A stretch of DNA of 32,238 nucleotides from Colwellia psychrerythraea (GTDB taxonomy: Bacteria; Pseudomonadota; Gammaproteobacteria; Enterobacterales; Alteromonadaceae): assembly GCA_002163005.1 (NCBI GenBank), contig MAAF01000028.1, positions 1 to 32,238 on the forward strand. Reading direction: 5' to 3'. Both the position numbers and the translations under genes were made by a program. Positions 23,558 to 32,087 of the stretch are shown piece after piece; position 1 is the first letter of the stretch; every line of letters starts with the position of its first letter. The notes under the pieces were generated by a model. It saw only the letters and a program-made list of their open reading frames with translations, did no database searches and was not told the DNA's origin.

Positions 23558-23639
23558 TAAGATTGTTTTGTAGTAAAATTAATAAGTTAGTCTTTTTTAC
23601 AGCAAAATACAGAGATGTAGTTTGAATTTTCTTCCTAAA

Positions 23640-23942
23640 AAGTCAGACTGGTAACCCTATTTAGCGATAGCTCCTTTCCCTCGAGACGGTTTATACCTCG
23701 TTATTGATTTTGAGAAGGACGGTGCATGGATGCCGCTTATTAGCAAAATAGCGGCTGCGCCCCACCCATCTACAAGTAACTTAACCCAAACTAGTTTGCT
23801 GTAAATTCAACGGGTTACGTTTATGTTACTTAGAAGAGGATGCAGGAGATATTCTCCTGAACAACCATTCCCTGCGATCAATACCTTACCTAAATCATTT
23901 TTATCCGATTGAAATCCTGCATCTTGAAGTGGCTTGGGTATA
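23640..23942. mobile_element. Diverged relative of the TACCCAA MITE-like element
   Basis: The right end, CCTGCATCTTGAAG through TTGGGTATA (23915-23942), matches the ends of the elements at 17822 and 32088. CGTTATTGATTTTGAG (near 23698) and ATCAATACCTTACCTAAA (near 23879) match their interior blocks. About 165 bases not shared with them separate these two blocks. The left inverted end is not recognisable. It occupies most of the bfd-to-pepO gap and has no coding frame. Confidence 0.65.
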
Positions 23943-24003
23943 TATAAAAATATTGTCATAAATATCGGTGTGGTTGTTTGTTATTAATATGATAAAAGCA
24001 GAA

Positions 24004-24029
24004 TAAAAAAAAGGAGCCGAAGCTCCTTT
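24004..24029 (-). terminator. Intrinsic terminator of the M13 peptidase gene
   Basis: Read on the minus strand, AAAGGAGC and GCTCCTTT form an 8-bp stem with a TTCG tetraloop, followed by a run of T. It lies 26 bases past the peptidase stop. Confidence 0.93.
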
Positions 24030-24054
24030 GTTAATTGTTATCTTAGTTAATCAA

Positions 24055-26118
24055 CTACCAAATTTTAACGCGCTTTTCTGGTGCGATATACATGGCATCA
24101 CCTTCTTTAACATCAAATGCTTTATAAAATTCATTGATGTTTGAAAGTGACCCTAATGCACGGAACTCAGCAGGTGAATGCGGGTCAGTAGCTACACGGT
24201 TACGTGCTGATTTTTCTACAATTTTAGCACGCCAAATTTGAGCGTAACCCATAAAGAAACGTTGATCGCCGGTTAATCCATCAATGATAGGTGCTTCTTC
24301 ACCGTTTAATGATGCTTTATAGGCTCTGTATGCGATAGTTACACCCGACAAATCGCCAATGTTCTCACCTAGAGTCAATTTTCCATTTACCGCTAAGTCG
24401 TCAAATACGTGATATTCATCATATTGCTCAACCAGAGCTTTAGTACGGTTAGCAAACTCTGCTAAGTCTTGCTCAGTCCACCAATTTCTAAGGTTGCCTT
24501 CGGCGTCATATTTACTACCTTGATCATCAAAACCATGGCCCATCTCATGCCCAATTACAGCACCGATGCCGCCGTAGTTAACAGCGCTATCAGCTTTCAT
24601 ATTAAAAAATGGCGCTTGTAAGATTGCTGCTGGGAAAACAATTTCATTTACTGTTGGGTTGTAGTAAGCATTAACTGTTTGTGGTGTCATGCCCCATTCC
24701 CATTTTTGAATTGGACCACCAAGTTTTACAACTTCTTTATCATGAGATAAGCGTGAAGAACGAAGAATATTACCTACTAAATCATCAGCATCAATACTAA
24801 GTGCAGAGTAATCTTCCCATCTGTCAGGGTAACCAATTTTAGGCGTGAAAGCGGCTAACTTAACATGCGCTGCTTTTTTGGTATCTGCTGACATCCATTC
24901 AAGATCATCAATGCTATTGCCATAAGATGCACGTAGGTTTTCAACTAATTCGCTCATGCGCGCTTTGGCTTGTGGGGTAAAGTGACGGGCAACATAAACT
25001 TTACCGATTACTTCACCTAAATTTGAGTTAACAACACTAACGCCACGTTTCCATTGTGGACGTTGCGCTTGTTGACCACTTAATTGTTTAGAATAAAAAT
25101 CAAAGTTTTCATTATCAATATCAGTACTTAAGTAACTAGCAAAGTTACTTAAACTATGGAAATTCAAATAGGTTTTCCAATCTTCTAACGATGTTTCGGC
25201 AAATATGCCACCGAAACCAGCAACAAAGTCTGGTTGGTTGATAATAATATCTTTTTGAGAAGCAACACCTTGAGCAGCAAGGTAAGCTGACCAATCAAAA
25301 GCATCTGTTAATTCATTTAACTTATTCACAGCATATTTGTTGTAGCGTTTTTCACTGTCGCGACTTTGAACTTGGGTCCAGTGAAATTTAGCTAACTTTG
25401 TCTCTAATGCCATGATAGTTTTAGCGGCTTCTTTACCATTAGCAAGACCGGCTAGTTTGAACATATTTTCAATGTGGGCGGTATAACCTGCACGTAAAGC
25501 GACAAAACGTTCTGTTTCATTAAAATAGTAGTCTTTGTCAGGTAATCCTAAACCACTTTGCCAGATATGAGTGGCATAACTGTTAGAGTCTTTAGCATCA
25601 ACACTAATGTAAAAAGCTAGAGGACTGCCTACACCTACCGCTTGATATTTACCAAAAAAACTCGCTAACTCTGATTTGTCATTAAGATTGTTGATAGCAT
25701 CAAAAATAGGTTGGATTGGTTTAACAGCTAAATTATTACGTTTTTCTGTGTCCATGTATGAACGAAAAATATCAGCTACTTTTTGTTCATCGCTACCTTT
25801 TGTTAGGTTCTCTTCTGCAGCAAGTTCTTCTATGATGGCTTTAACATCATCATCGGCTTTATCGCGCAGATCATAGAATGAACCAATAGCCGTTTTATCA
25901 TCTGGGATGTCATGGTTTTTCAGCCAGTTGCCGTTTACATAACGATAGAAGTTATCTTGTGGACGTACACTGGTGTCTAAATTAGCTTTTTCGATACCTG
26001 AAGCCAGTGCCGTTTTTTGAGCCACCAACGGTGCATTATTGCGACTATCAGCTTGAGTAGTACAGCCGGTCATTAGCAATAATGATGAGCAAATTGCACT
26101 AGTAATAATTGCTTTCAT
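24055..26118 (-). CDS. M13-family (neprilysin/PepO-like) zinc metallopeptidase, lipoprotein
   Basis: The product has 687 residues. A lipoprotein signal peptide ends at LMTGC (C19). The M13 N-domain starts with SVRPQDNFYRYVNGNWLKNHDIPDDK. The catalytic part has NEIVFPAAILQAPFF, then the zinc motif HEMGH (near residue 525) in GHEMGHGFDDQG, and the third ligand Glu in ENIGDLSG about 60 residues on. The C-terminus (MYIAPEKRVKIW) is typical. Anchored in the cell envelope, it cleaves oligopeptides. AAGGA precedes the ATG. It forms a single-gene transcript with its own terminator. The 332-bp gap upstream (26119-26450) contains its promoter region but no gene. Confidence 0.95.
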   Translation of the reverse strand: MKAIITSAICSSLLLMTGCTTQADSRNNAPLVAQKTALASGIEKANLDTSVRPQDNFYRYVNGNWLKNHDIPDDKTAIGSFYDLRDKADDDVKAIIEELAAEENLTKGSDEQKVADIFRSYMDTEKRNNLAVKPIQPIFDAINNLNDKSELASFFGKYQAVGVGSPLAFYISVDAKDSNSYATHIWQSGLGLPDKDYYFNETERFVALRAGYTAHIENMFKLAGLANGKEAAKTIMALETKLAKFHWTQVQSRDSEKRYNKYAVNKLNELTDAFDWSAYLAAQGVASQKDIIINQPDFVAGFGGIFAETSLEDWKTYLNFHSLSNFASYLSTDIDNENFDFYSKQLSGQQAQRPQWKRGVSVVNSNLGEVIGKVYVARHFTPQAKARMSELVENLRASYGNSIDDLEWMSADTKKAAHVKLAAFTPKIGYPDRWEDYSALSIDADDLVGNILRSSRLSHDKEVVKLGGPIQKWEWGMTPQTVNAYYNPTVNEIVFPAAILQAPFFNMKADSAVNYGGIGAVIGHEMGHGFDDQGSKYDAEGNLRNWWTEQDLAEFANRTKALVEQYDEYHVFDDLAVNGKLTLGENIGDLSGVTIAYRAYKASLNGEEAPIIDGLTGDQRFFMGYAQIWRAKIVEKSARNRVATDPHSPAEFRALGSLSNINEFYKAFDVKEGDAMYIAPEKRVKIW

Positions 26119-26420
26119 GAAAAGTCCTTATTTATATGTCATAAAATGAGTTTGAGTGGGTAGAGTCCAAATAGTATTTTAGTTTTTTAATCTATTTGTT
26201 GAACATACTTCATACACACGATTTCTCGATTCTACGGGGTATTTTTAAGGATTTCCAGCAAGTGAAACATCATTTTACATATTTGTTTTCTTTGGGAATA
26301 TTACCAAAATTCAAGCTTGAATTGCTCTTGTAGGTAAGTCGTTGGTTTTGTTTGGTTAACAGGTTTGTAACAATGTATTAACAAGCCATTCTGGAACTCA
26401 AGTTGATGATAACAACATCT

Positions 26421-26446
26421 GTTAACAGTTAACTGTTAACTGTTAA
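26421..26446. repeat. GTTAAC-type tandem palindrome at the exporter's 3' end
   Basis: TTAAC motifs recur at 7-bp spacing four times, and 26421-26440 is a perfect 20-bp palindrome. It begins 4 bases beyond the stop of the ThrE-type gene and may fold as a hairpin in its transcript. No T-run follows, so termination is uncertain. Confidence 0.55.
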
Positions 26447-26450
26447 CTAG

Positions 26451-27677
26451 TTATAAGGTTTTACCATGTGGTAAGACGGCATTGGAGAAAATAATACCTG
26501 CGACCAGAGACATAAAGATTAAGAATGTTTGTGAACCTAGATCTGGCACATTTAGCATGTTTTGACCCGACACAGCACTATTTAAGCCAATATAAACCTT
26601 TGAACCCGGTACTAGAACAACTAAACCGAGTAATCTTACAATGCTAGAAGGCAGGTTCATCAGTCGAGAAAATAAATTACTATATAAGCCAAGTGCAAAA
26701 GCGCCAACAAATGCACCTAACGCTACGCCTAAATATTCACTCGCCCAAATACTAACACCAAAGGCAATATAGCCAGCAATCATACCCCAAGGTGCATCTT
26801 TTAATCGAACTTTAAAGAGAATAACTAAAGTTGCTGATAACGTTGTTACCGCAAGCCAAGAAGTCCAAACAGGCATAGTTTCAGGGGGCAGGAATATTGC
26901 GGTTCCCCACATTAAACTACCTAAAGCCATACCCAATACTGCGCCAAAATAAAGCTTAAATAGCACCATTATACTGTCCATGATACGCGCTGTACCGGAC
27001 ATTAAATGTCGAGCGGCAAGTTCAGATAAACCGACCGTTAAAGACAAACCAGGAATAAAAACAATAATGCTAGATAGAATAACCATAGGAATGTTAATGC
27101 TAGGGTCAATAATCGATATTGCCGAGGCTAATAGAGATGCCATGAGAGCTGCCATAGGCTCGAGTAGATCTGACATGCGCCGTGAACGTTCTGACCAAAA
27201 TACAAAAGCAAAGGTAACCCAACCTAAAATAGTTGACCAAAAAACATCATGCCAACTGGTATGCATTAACATGGCGAAAGCGCCACTTGATGCCCCAAAA
27301 GCTAAAAAAGATAACAGTGTGCCGTAAGGTGCCGGTTTATTTTTTACCTCGGCTAAACGATCGATCGCTTCTTCGAGTGTGCGTTGGCCATCAATTAACT
27401 CGTCAACAAGTTCATCTATACGTGCTAAAGAGCCAAGATCAATATCGCCAGGGCTCACACGAACTAAGTGATTATATTGTTGATCATCTTCATCATCAGA
27501 TAAGATGAAAGTTAATGCGGTAGGCGTGATGATAAAAGAAGCGCGAAGTTCGAGAAACTTAGCAATAGATAATAAGTTGTCTTCTAGGCGATAAGCGGTA
27601 GAACCCAGCTTATGTAAAGCTTTGCCTAATTTTATGATAAAACGGCGTTTTTGGTAAAAATTATCGGTTTTCTGCAT
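26451..27677 (-). CDS. ThrE-type threonine/serine exporter family protein
   Basis: The product has 408 residues and joins the two halves that are separate in YjjP/YjjB. The N-terminal soluble part (about 1-125) has KRRFIIKLGKALHKLGSTAYRLEDNL and VSPGDIDLGSLARIDELVDEL, typical of the DUF1212 domain. About ten hydrophobic segments follow, including IIVFIPGLSLTVGLSELAARHLMSGTARIMDS, the conserved ThrE/YjjP motif, and LGLVVLVPGSKVYIGL in the YjjB-like (DUF3815) half. It probably exports small amino acids or dicarboxylates; the substrate is not known here. The stop abuts the GTTAAC repeat. Confidence 0.88.
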   Translation of the reverse strand: MQKTDNFYQKRRFIIKLGKALHKLGSTAYRLEDNLLSIAKFLELRASFIITPTALTFILSDDEDDQQYNHLVRVSPGDIDLGSLARIDELVDELIDGQRTLEEAIDRLAEVKNKPAPYGTLLSFLAFGASSGAFAMLMHTSWHDVFWSTILGWVTFAFVFWSERSRRMSDLLEPMAALMASLLASAISIIDPSINIPMVILSSIIVFIPGLSLTVGLSELAARHLMSGTARIMDSIMVLFKLYFGAVLGMALGSLMWGTAIFLPPETMPVWTSWLAVTTLSATLVILFKVRLKDAPWGMIAGYIAFGVSIWASEYLGVALGAFVGAFALGLYSNLFSRLMNLPSSIVRLLGLVVLVPGSKVYIGLNSAVSGQNMLNVPDLGSQTFLIFMSLVAGIIFSNAVLPHGKTL

Positions 27678-27766
27678 TGCGATATAAAATGGTAAGTTGC
27701 ACTATTCGCTATGGTAATCGATTTTGCTAAAGCTGGGTATAAAAATTAACGAGAAGAGAGATAAAA

Positions 27767-27940
27767 ATGACATTGATAATTATTTTGGCTTGTGTCTTTA
27801 TTGCTGTGTTTTTGATGGTTACTTTGGGTGAAAAATTTGGTAAACCCATGACCGATGAGCAACAAGGTAAATACAGTAAAATTACACGAATACTGGTATT
27901 TGTTCTTATAGTTGCCGCTATTATCAAAACCATGTTTTAA
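27767..27940 (+). CDS. Small membrane protein of 57 residues
   Basis: The ATG is preceded by an AGAGAG-like site. The peptide has a hydrophobic first segment (LIIILACVFIAVFLMVTL), a charged middle (GEKFGKPMTDEQQGKYSK) and a second hydrophobic segment (ILVFVLIVAAIIKTMF), a clear two-helix hairpin. Such proteins are found next to exporters in related bacteria, but I do not recognise the family. It is divergent from the ThrE-type gene and precedes the aldolase-like gene by 77 bases. Confidence 0.7.
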   Translation: MTLIIILACVFIAVFLMVTLGEKFGKPMTDEQQGKYSKITRILVFVLIVAAIIKTMF

Positions 27941-28017
27941 ACGACTTTATTGCTTAATCATCATCAGGTAAAATATAGGAATAGAACTATTTCCTATACA
28001 CATAGAGAGCACCTGTA

Positions 28018-28788
28018 ATGCAGCAACTGCCTAAACTCGACTTAAAAAATAAAGTATCAGCCCAAGAATGGCAATTACGGGTTGATTTAGCGGCTTGTTA
28101 TCGATTATTGCAAATGCATGGTTGGGATGATCTTATTCATACTCATATTTCAGTTTGTATTCCTGGTACTGAACATATTTTGATTAATGCTTTTGGTCTA
28201 GCTTTTGAAGAAATAACCGCCTCAAACCTAGTTAAAATTGATATCAAGGGCAATATTATCGATAAAGATTGCCCGTTTGAAATAAATCCTGCTGGTTTCA
28301 CTATTCATAGTGCTGTACATGAAGTACGCCATGATGATCTCTGCGCCTTGCACGTGCATACTAATGAAACTATTGCCGTTGCTAGCGTTGAAGAGGGTTT
28401 GTTACCGTTAAGCCAGTATTCTATGTTTGCCTTAGCTTCGATGAGTTACCATGATTATGAAGGTTTAGCGGTAAACGATGATGAAAAACTTAGATTGCAA
28501 AATGACTTGGGTGATAAAAACTTTATGTTATTGCGAAATCATGGTGCCTTAACCATGGGCAAGACCATAGGTGATGCTTTTATGCATATGTACGATTTAA
28601 CACGTGCATGTCAAATACAGTTGCAAGTAATGGCAACGGGTATGAAACCTATTTATGCCCCGCAAAGTATTATTGATGGTATTAAAGCGCAAGCTAATAT
28701 TGTCCATGATGGTGAAACTGGCGGTCAAAAAGCATGGCCAGCGATGTTACGAAGAGTTTATCGTAATGATCCAACATTTGCTCAGTAG
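28018..28788 (+). CDS. Class II aldolase/adducin family protein
   Basis: The product has 256 residues. The family zinc ligands are H112 and H114 (ALHVHTNET) and H175 (LLRNHGALTMG), with the upstream THISV and the substrate-side INPAGFTIHSAVHEVRHD. Class II aldolase/adducin proteins include sugar phosphate aldolases and decarboxylases; without an obvious phosphate-binding motif the reaction cannot be fixed. GAG precedes the ATG at 28018. The next gene is a sugar-acid dehydratase-like protein 215 bases on, so a sugar catabolic role is plausible. Confidence 0.9.
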   Translation: MQQLPKLDLKNKVSAQEWQLRVDLAACYRLLQMHGWDDLIHTHISVCIPGTEHILINAFGLAFEEITASNLVKIDIKGNIIDKDCPFEINPAGFTIHSAVHEVRHDDLCALHVHTNETIAVASVEEGLLPLSQYSMFALASMSYHDYEGLAVNDDEKLRLQNDLGDKNFMLLRNHGALTMGKTIGDAFMHMYDLTRACQIQLQVMATGMKPIYAPQSIIDGIKAQANIVHDGETGGQKAWPAMLRRVYRNDPTFAQ

Positions 28789-28946
28789 TCAGCATCTTTT
28801 TGCTATATCGCTCAATTTATTCGTCAAAGGTACTCATTGACTAACGTCAACTCCGTGCATTTTCCTTTAACTTGAACGATACATCGTCAAGAAAAATGAC
28901 TACTTCTTTTAAGCATAATTATAAGATTTAATAAAAATTTGAAAAC

Positions 28947-28994
28947 GAGAGTTAACTAAACAGAGAGTTAACTAAATAAAGAATTAACTTAGTT
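28947..28994. repeat. Tandem 16-bp repeat before the dehydratase gene
   Basis: Three units follow each other, GAGAGTTAACTAAACA, GAGAGTTAACTAAATA and a third diverged one, ending about 10 bases before the dehydratase start codon. The last unit supplies its weak binding site. Changes in copy number would move the promoter relative to the gene. Confidence 0.75.
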
Positions 28995-29003
28995 GAGAAA
29001 AAT

Positions 29004-30179
29004 ATGAAGATTACTCACGTTGAAGTTTTTGATATCCATTGCCCTAAACGCATTGGTTGGAACCCTGTTTTTATACGTATACATACTGATGAAGGCATTA
29101 GTGGCGTTGGTGAGGCAGGTTTAGCTTATGACTGGGGTCATAGCGCCGCAGCAGCCATGATTAAAGAAATCAGTGAAGCAGTACTCATTGGTTTTAATCC
29201 TTTTAATACTGAGCTTTTATGGTCTCGTATGTTACGCGAGAGCTTTTGGGGCTTAGGCGGCGGACCAGTTTTATATTCAGCAATGAGCGCTATTGATACC
29301 GCACTGTGGGATATTAAAGGTAAAGCGTTAGGTGTGCCTGTTTATCAATTACTGGGTGGCAAGGTAAATGATAAATTGCGTACTTATGCTAGCCAACTTC
29401 AGTTTGATTGGGATAGTGAGATAAGTAAGCTCATTGAACCAGAGCAATATGCTGAAGCGGCGTTAAAAGCTGTTGCACAAGGTTATGATGCCGTTAAAGT
29501 TGACCCAATAGTTTATAACGGTGATGGCAGTTCTTCTTTTGATAGAACAAAACTATTTACCAAACCGCAAATGCGTTTATTTGGTAACCGACTACGTGCT
29601 ATTCGCGATGCCGTAGGTGAAGATGTCGATATTATTTTTGAATCTCATTCCTTAATGGGCGCAGCATCAGCAATTCAAATGGGCAGAGTTGTCGAAGAAG
29701 TTGGTTGTATGATGTATGAGGAGCCGGTTAACTATTTAAACCCAGCAGTGCATAAAAAAGTATCTGATAACGTTAATGTGCCTATTGCCGGTGGCGAGCG
29801 TTTGTATCATCGTTGGGATGTAAGACCTTATTTTGAAGATCAAAGTATCGATGTATTACAGCCTGATGTTGGTTTATGTGGCGGTTTTACTGAATCGAAA
29901 AAAGTTTGTGATTATGCTGACGTTTACGATATTCGTATACAAGCACACGTTTGTGGTGGTCCTGTTGCCACAGCGGCATCATTACACTTAGAAACCGCTA
30001 TTCCGAACTTCTTAATTCATGAGCATCATACTTACGCGATTAAAGACTGGAACCGTGAGTTGTGTTTACAAGATCCGCAACCAGTAGATGGTTTTTTCCA
30101 AGTGACAGAAGTACCTGGCATTGGTATAGAACTTAACGATGCAATAGTTAAGAAATCGCCAAACGTCACTATCAAATAA
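29004..30179 (+). CDS. Mandelate racemase/enolase-superfamily sugar-acid dehydratase
   Basis: The product has 391 residues. The capping domain ends near 125; the barrel follows. Metal ligands can be read as E213 (FESHS), E239 or E240 (YEEP) and E265 (GGER). Bases are K165/D167 (AVKVDP), H215 and H315 (QAHVCGGPVATAASLHL). The H215 and H315 positions resemble D-galactonate dehydratase-type members, which remove water from sugar acids. Fuconate dehydratase is longer, so that is less likely. A cycloisomerase of 3,6-anhydrogalactonate type is also possible in a marine host. The neighbouring SDR and COG3618 hydrolase support sugar-acid metabolism. Its terminator lies inside the convergent hydrolase gene. 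Confidence 0.88.
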   Translation: MKITHVEVFDIHCPKRIGWNPVFIRIHTDEGISGVGEAGLAYDWGHSAAAAMIKEISEAVLIGFNPFNTELLWSRMLRESFWGLGGGPVLYSAMSAIDTALWDIKGKALGVPVYQLLGGKVNDKLRTYASQLQFDWDSEISKLIEPEQYAEAALKAVAQGYDAVKVDPIVYNGDGSSSFDRTKLFTKPQMRLFGNRLRAIRDAVGEDVDIIFESHSLMGAASAIQMGRVVEEVGCMMYEEPVNYLNPAVHKKVSDNVNVPIAGGERLYHRWDVRPYFEDQSIDVLQPDVGLCGGFTESKKVCDYADVYDIRIQAHVCGGPVATAASLHLETAIPNFLIHEHHTYAIKDWNRELCLQDPQPVDGFFQVTEVPGIGIELNDAIVKKSPNVTIK

Positions 30180-30204
30180 AGAATTAAGTAGATAGCTTAA
30201 GTTA

Positions 30205-31206
30205 CTAGCTTTGTGAGTTAGAAAGTTTATAAATACGAAGTGCATTACTGTAAAGTAATGCGCTTTTTTCATTTTTGCTACATTGTTCAATCACTTTGGA
30301 TTCAAGAATATCCTGCCAATAACTGTCATAGCTCTTATTATTTAGCTCACTACTTAGCTTGTTACCTACCTCTTTACCTACCTCTTTACCTAGCTTTTTA
30401 CCTGGCTCTTTACCTAGTAAGCACAGCGGAAAATTACTGGCTAGCATTACTCGGTCAATTGAAAACGTATTAAGGCAAAAGGCTGTTACTTCACTAAACC
30501 ACGACATTTTATAGTGTCGATCGGTCATTTCCCATCCAGAGCACTTTATAAAGACATTAGGGTACTTGGCAAGTTCAGTTAGATGCTGTTGCCATAAGTG
30601 CCATGCATCACTGCGGATGTCTTTTGGTGCTCTTTTAGGAGGGAAGCCAGCATGATTGATGATGAAACAAAGTTGGCTATTATTGCTGATGGTATGGGTT
30701 AATAACGGCATAACGTTAATGGCACTTTCATCAGCCAATGGTAATTGCAGTTCAAAAATAAAATCAGTTATCTCATTAAGCTTGGCAAAATTTTGTTGTG
30801 TGTTTTTATTCACTAAAATAGTCGCCGCTTGTTCATCTAAAATATGGCGAGCGCCAGTTAAACTCTGATGTTGCTGTAATCTTAATAATGATGCTTGGAA
30901 GTGCTCAGGCATCGATAATAAATCAATGCTAGCGACTGTGCGATTATTTTGACAAGGTATACTCTCGATATATTCGAGTTCACGCCAAGGTTGAGCATTA
31001 TCAAAACCTGCCTCAATATGGACAAAACCAGCCAATTTAATTTTATTGCTAGCGTGCAAGGAATCATTTAACTCTTCAACACTAAAATCATTTTGGATCA
31101 GCGTCTTATCTGGCCAAAATGGCGGATTTTGTGTTTTAAGCCAATGATAATCGCCACGCGAAAGGTTAAATAAATGCAGATGTGGATCAATAATATTAAC
31201 GGTCAT
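30205..31206 (-). CDS. COG3618-type amidohydrolase (probable sugar lactonase)
   Basis: The product has 333 residues. The metal motif H-x-H (DPHLHLF, H9 and H11) and the GDYHWL opening match L-fuconolactonase-like Amidohydro_2 enzymes. Later LCFIINHAGFPPKR and VMLASNFPLCLL continue the fold, with Asn where many members have Asp in the S-D/N-x-P motif. Around residue 260 there is an extra tetrapeptide tract, GKEP GKKL GKEV GKEV GNKL, encoded by a 12-bp repeat, that the family does not need. The gene follows the SDR gene by 53 bases, likely one operon. It probably opens a sugar lactone to the acid that the dehydratase uses. Confidence 0.85.
   Translation of the reverse strand: MTVNIIDPHLHLFNLSRGDYHWLKTQNPPFWPDKTLIQNDFSVEELNDSLHASNKIKLAGFVHIEAGFDNAQPWRELEYIESIPCQNNRTVASIDLLSMPEHFQASLLRLQQHQSLTGARHILDEQAATILVNKNTQQNFAKLNEITDFIFELQLPLADESAINVMPLLTHTISNNSQLCFIINHAGFPPKRAPKDIRSDAWHLWQQHLTELAKYPNVFIKCSGWEMTDRHYKMSWFSEVTAFCLNTFSIDRVMLASNFPLCLLGKEPGKKLGKEVGKEVGNKLSSELNNKSYDSYWQDILESKVIEQCSKNEKSALLYSNALRIYKLSNSQS
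30238..30269 (+). terminator. Intrinsic terminator of the dehydratase gene inside the hydrolase gene
   Basis: AAGTGCATTACT (30238-30249) pairs with AGTAATGCGCTT (30254-30265), 12 bp with one G-T pair, loop GTAA, and the T-run continues to 30269. It ends the plus-strand transcript 60 bases after the dehydratase stop but lies in the last codons of the minus-strand hydrolase, encoding its SALLYSNALRIYKL segment. Confidence 0.85.
30362..30421. repeat. In-frame 12-bp minisatellite in the hydrolase gene
   Basis: The units TTACCTACCTCT, TTACCTACCTCT, TTACCTAGCTTT, TTACCTGGCTCT and TTACCTAGTAAG follow without gaps; the first two are identical. Each unit codes four residues of G-K-E/K-x type on the minus strand, so changes in copy number keep the reading frame. 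A diverged further unit may precede 30362. Confidence 0.9.
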
Positions 31207-31259
31207 AGTATCTAATTTCGACTATTTCAATGTTAAGGGGCTCTAAGTTAAAATAAAGA

Positions 31260-31985
31260 CTATTGCGCAGTATAACCGCCGTCGATCACTTGTAAACTAC
31301 CGGTGATAAACTTGGCCTTATCTGAAGCTAAAAACAGTACTAACTCAGCTACTTCTTCTGGCTGACCTAAGCGCTGCAACGGTTGTAATTTTGCTTCATC
31401 TTGATGAACTTCGTTTTTATCAGCACCTGATTGCTGACAGTAGTTATCAATTGCTTGGTGGTATAGCGGTGTTTCAATGGTACCAGGGCAAACTGCATTG
31501 GCACGGATATTAAAAGCCGCATAATCAAGGGCTGTCGTTTTAGCGATAGAAGCGAGGGCACTTTTACTCAAGTTATAAGCAAAAGAATTATGTTTAGCAA
31601 TTAACGCCTGATCAGAAGACATCAAGAGAATTGAGCCATTGTTGTTAGCTTTCATCGACGGCAATACCGCTTTTATTGCAGCATATGCCCCTTTAACATT
31701 AATGTTAAAGACTTTATCTAAATCAGCTTCACTGGTGTTCTCAATAGTGGCTGAAAAATGAATGCCCGCATTTGAGATTAAAACATCTATGGTATGTTGT
31801 TTTGCAATCTCATTAATTATCTCGGTTACTTGGCTAACGTTAGTAACATCACACTGGCGAAAATCGCCTTCAGCAGAAGGGGATAAATCTAAATTAAAGA
31901 CTCGGTAATTATTCTCGTTGAATAATTTTACAATACTTAAACCAATACCAGAGCTTCCACCCGTGATTACACACACTTTTTTCAT
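31260..31985 (-). CDS. SDR-family NAD(H) dehydrogenase
   Basis: The product has 241 residues, a classical SDR. The coenzyme loop is TGGSSGIG (8-15), D33 at the end of strand 2 favours NAD(H), and D46 lies in QCDVTN. NAG is at 72-74, the active-site Ser at 123-124, Y137 and K141 (YNLSK), and the C-terminal GSLQVIDGGYTAQ is typical. SDRs in fucose/rhamnose-type oxidative pathways dehydrogenate the sugar or the keto-deoxy acid, and the neighbours (COG3618 hydrolase, dehydratase) fit such a role; the exact step is unknown. It is the first gene of the minus-strand pair. Confidence 0.93.
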   Translation of the reverse strand: MKKVCVITGGSSGIGLSIVKLFNENNYRVFNLDLSPSAEGDFRQCDVTNVSQVTEIINEIAKQHTIDVLISNAGIHFSATIENTSEADLDKVFNINVKGAYAAIKAVLPSMKANNNGSILLMSSDQALIAKHNSFAYNLSKSALASIAKTTALDYAAFNIRANAVCPGTIETPLYHQAIDNYCQQSGADKNEVHQDEAKLQPLQRLGQPEEVAELVLFLASDKAKFITGSLQVIDGGYTAQ

Positions 31986-32087
31986 TAAGTTTACTCAATT
32001 AAGGCAATTATTAGAAATGATACCTGTAAGCTTCATCAAGTTCCATAAAGTTCAGTTCCAATTACTTCTTTGTATCATTTACGTGTT

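Noticed and set aside
26421..26446. CRISPR-like or phase-variable repeat
   Set aside because: The units are only 7 bp, few and palindromic, without spacers, and lie outside any coding region or clear promoter.
27727..27933. Minus-strand frame of 68 residues
   Set aside because: It is antisense to the small two-helix membrane protein at 27767-27940, which has a better start and composition.
30240..30473. Plus-strand frame of 77 residues rich in Leu/Tyr repeats
   Set aside because: It is the antisense reading of the hydrolase minisatellite and the dehydratase terminator.
30205..31206. Inactive hydrolase because of Asn in the SNFP motif
   Set aside because: Asn occurs at this place in a subset of COG3618 members as far as I recall, so it alone does not show loss of activity.
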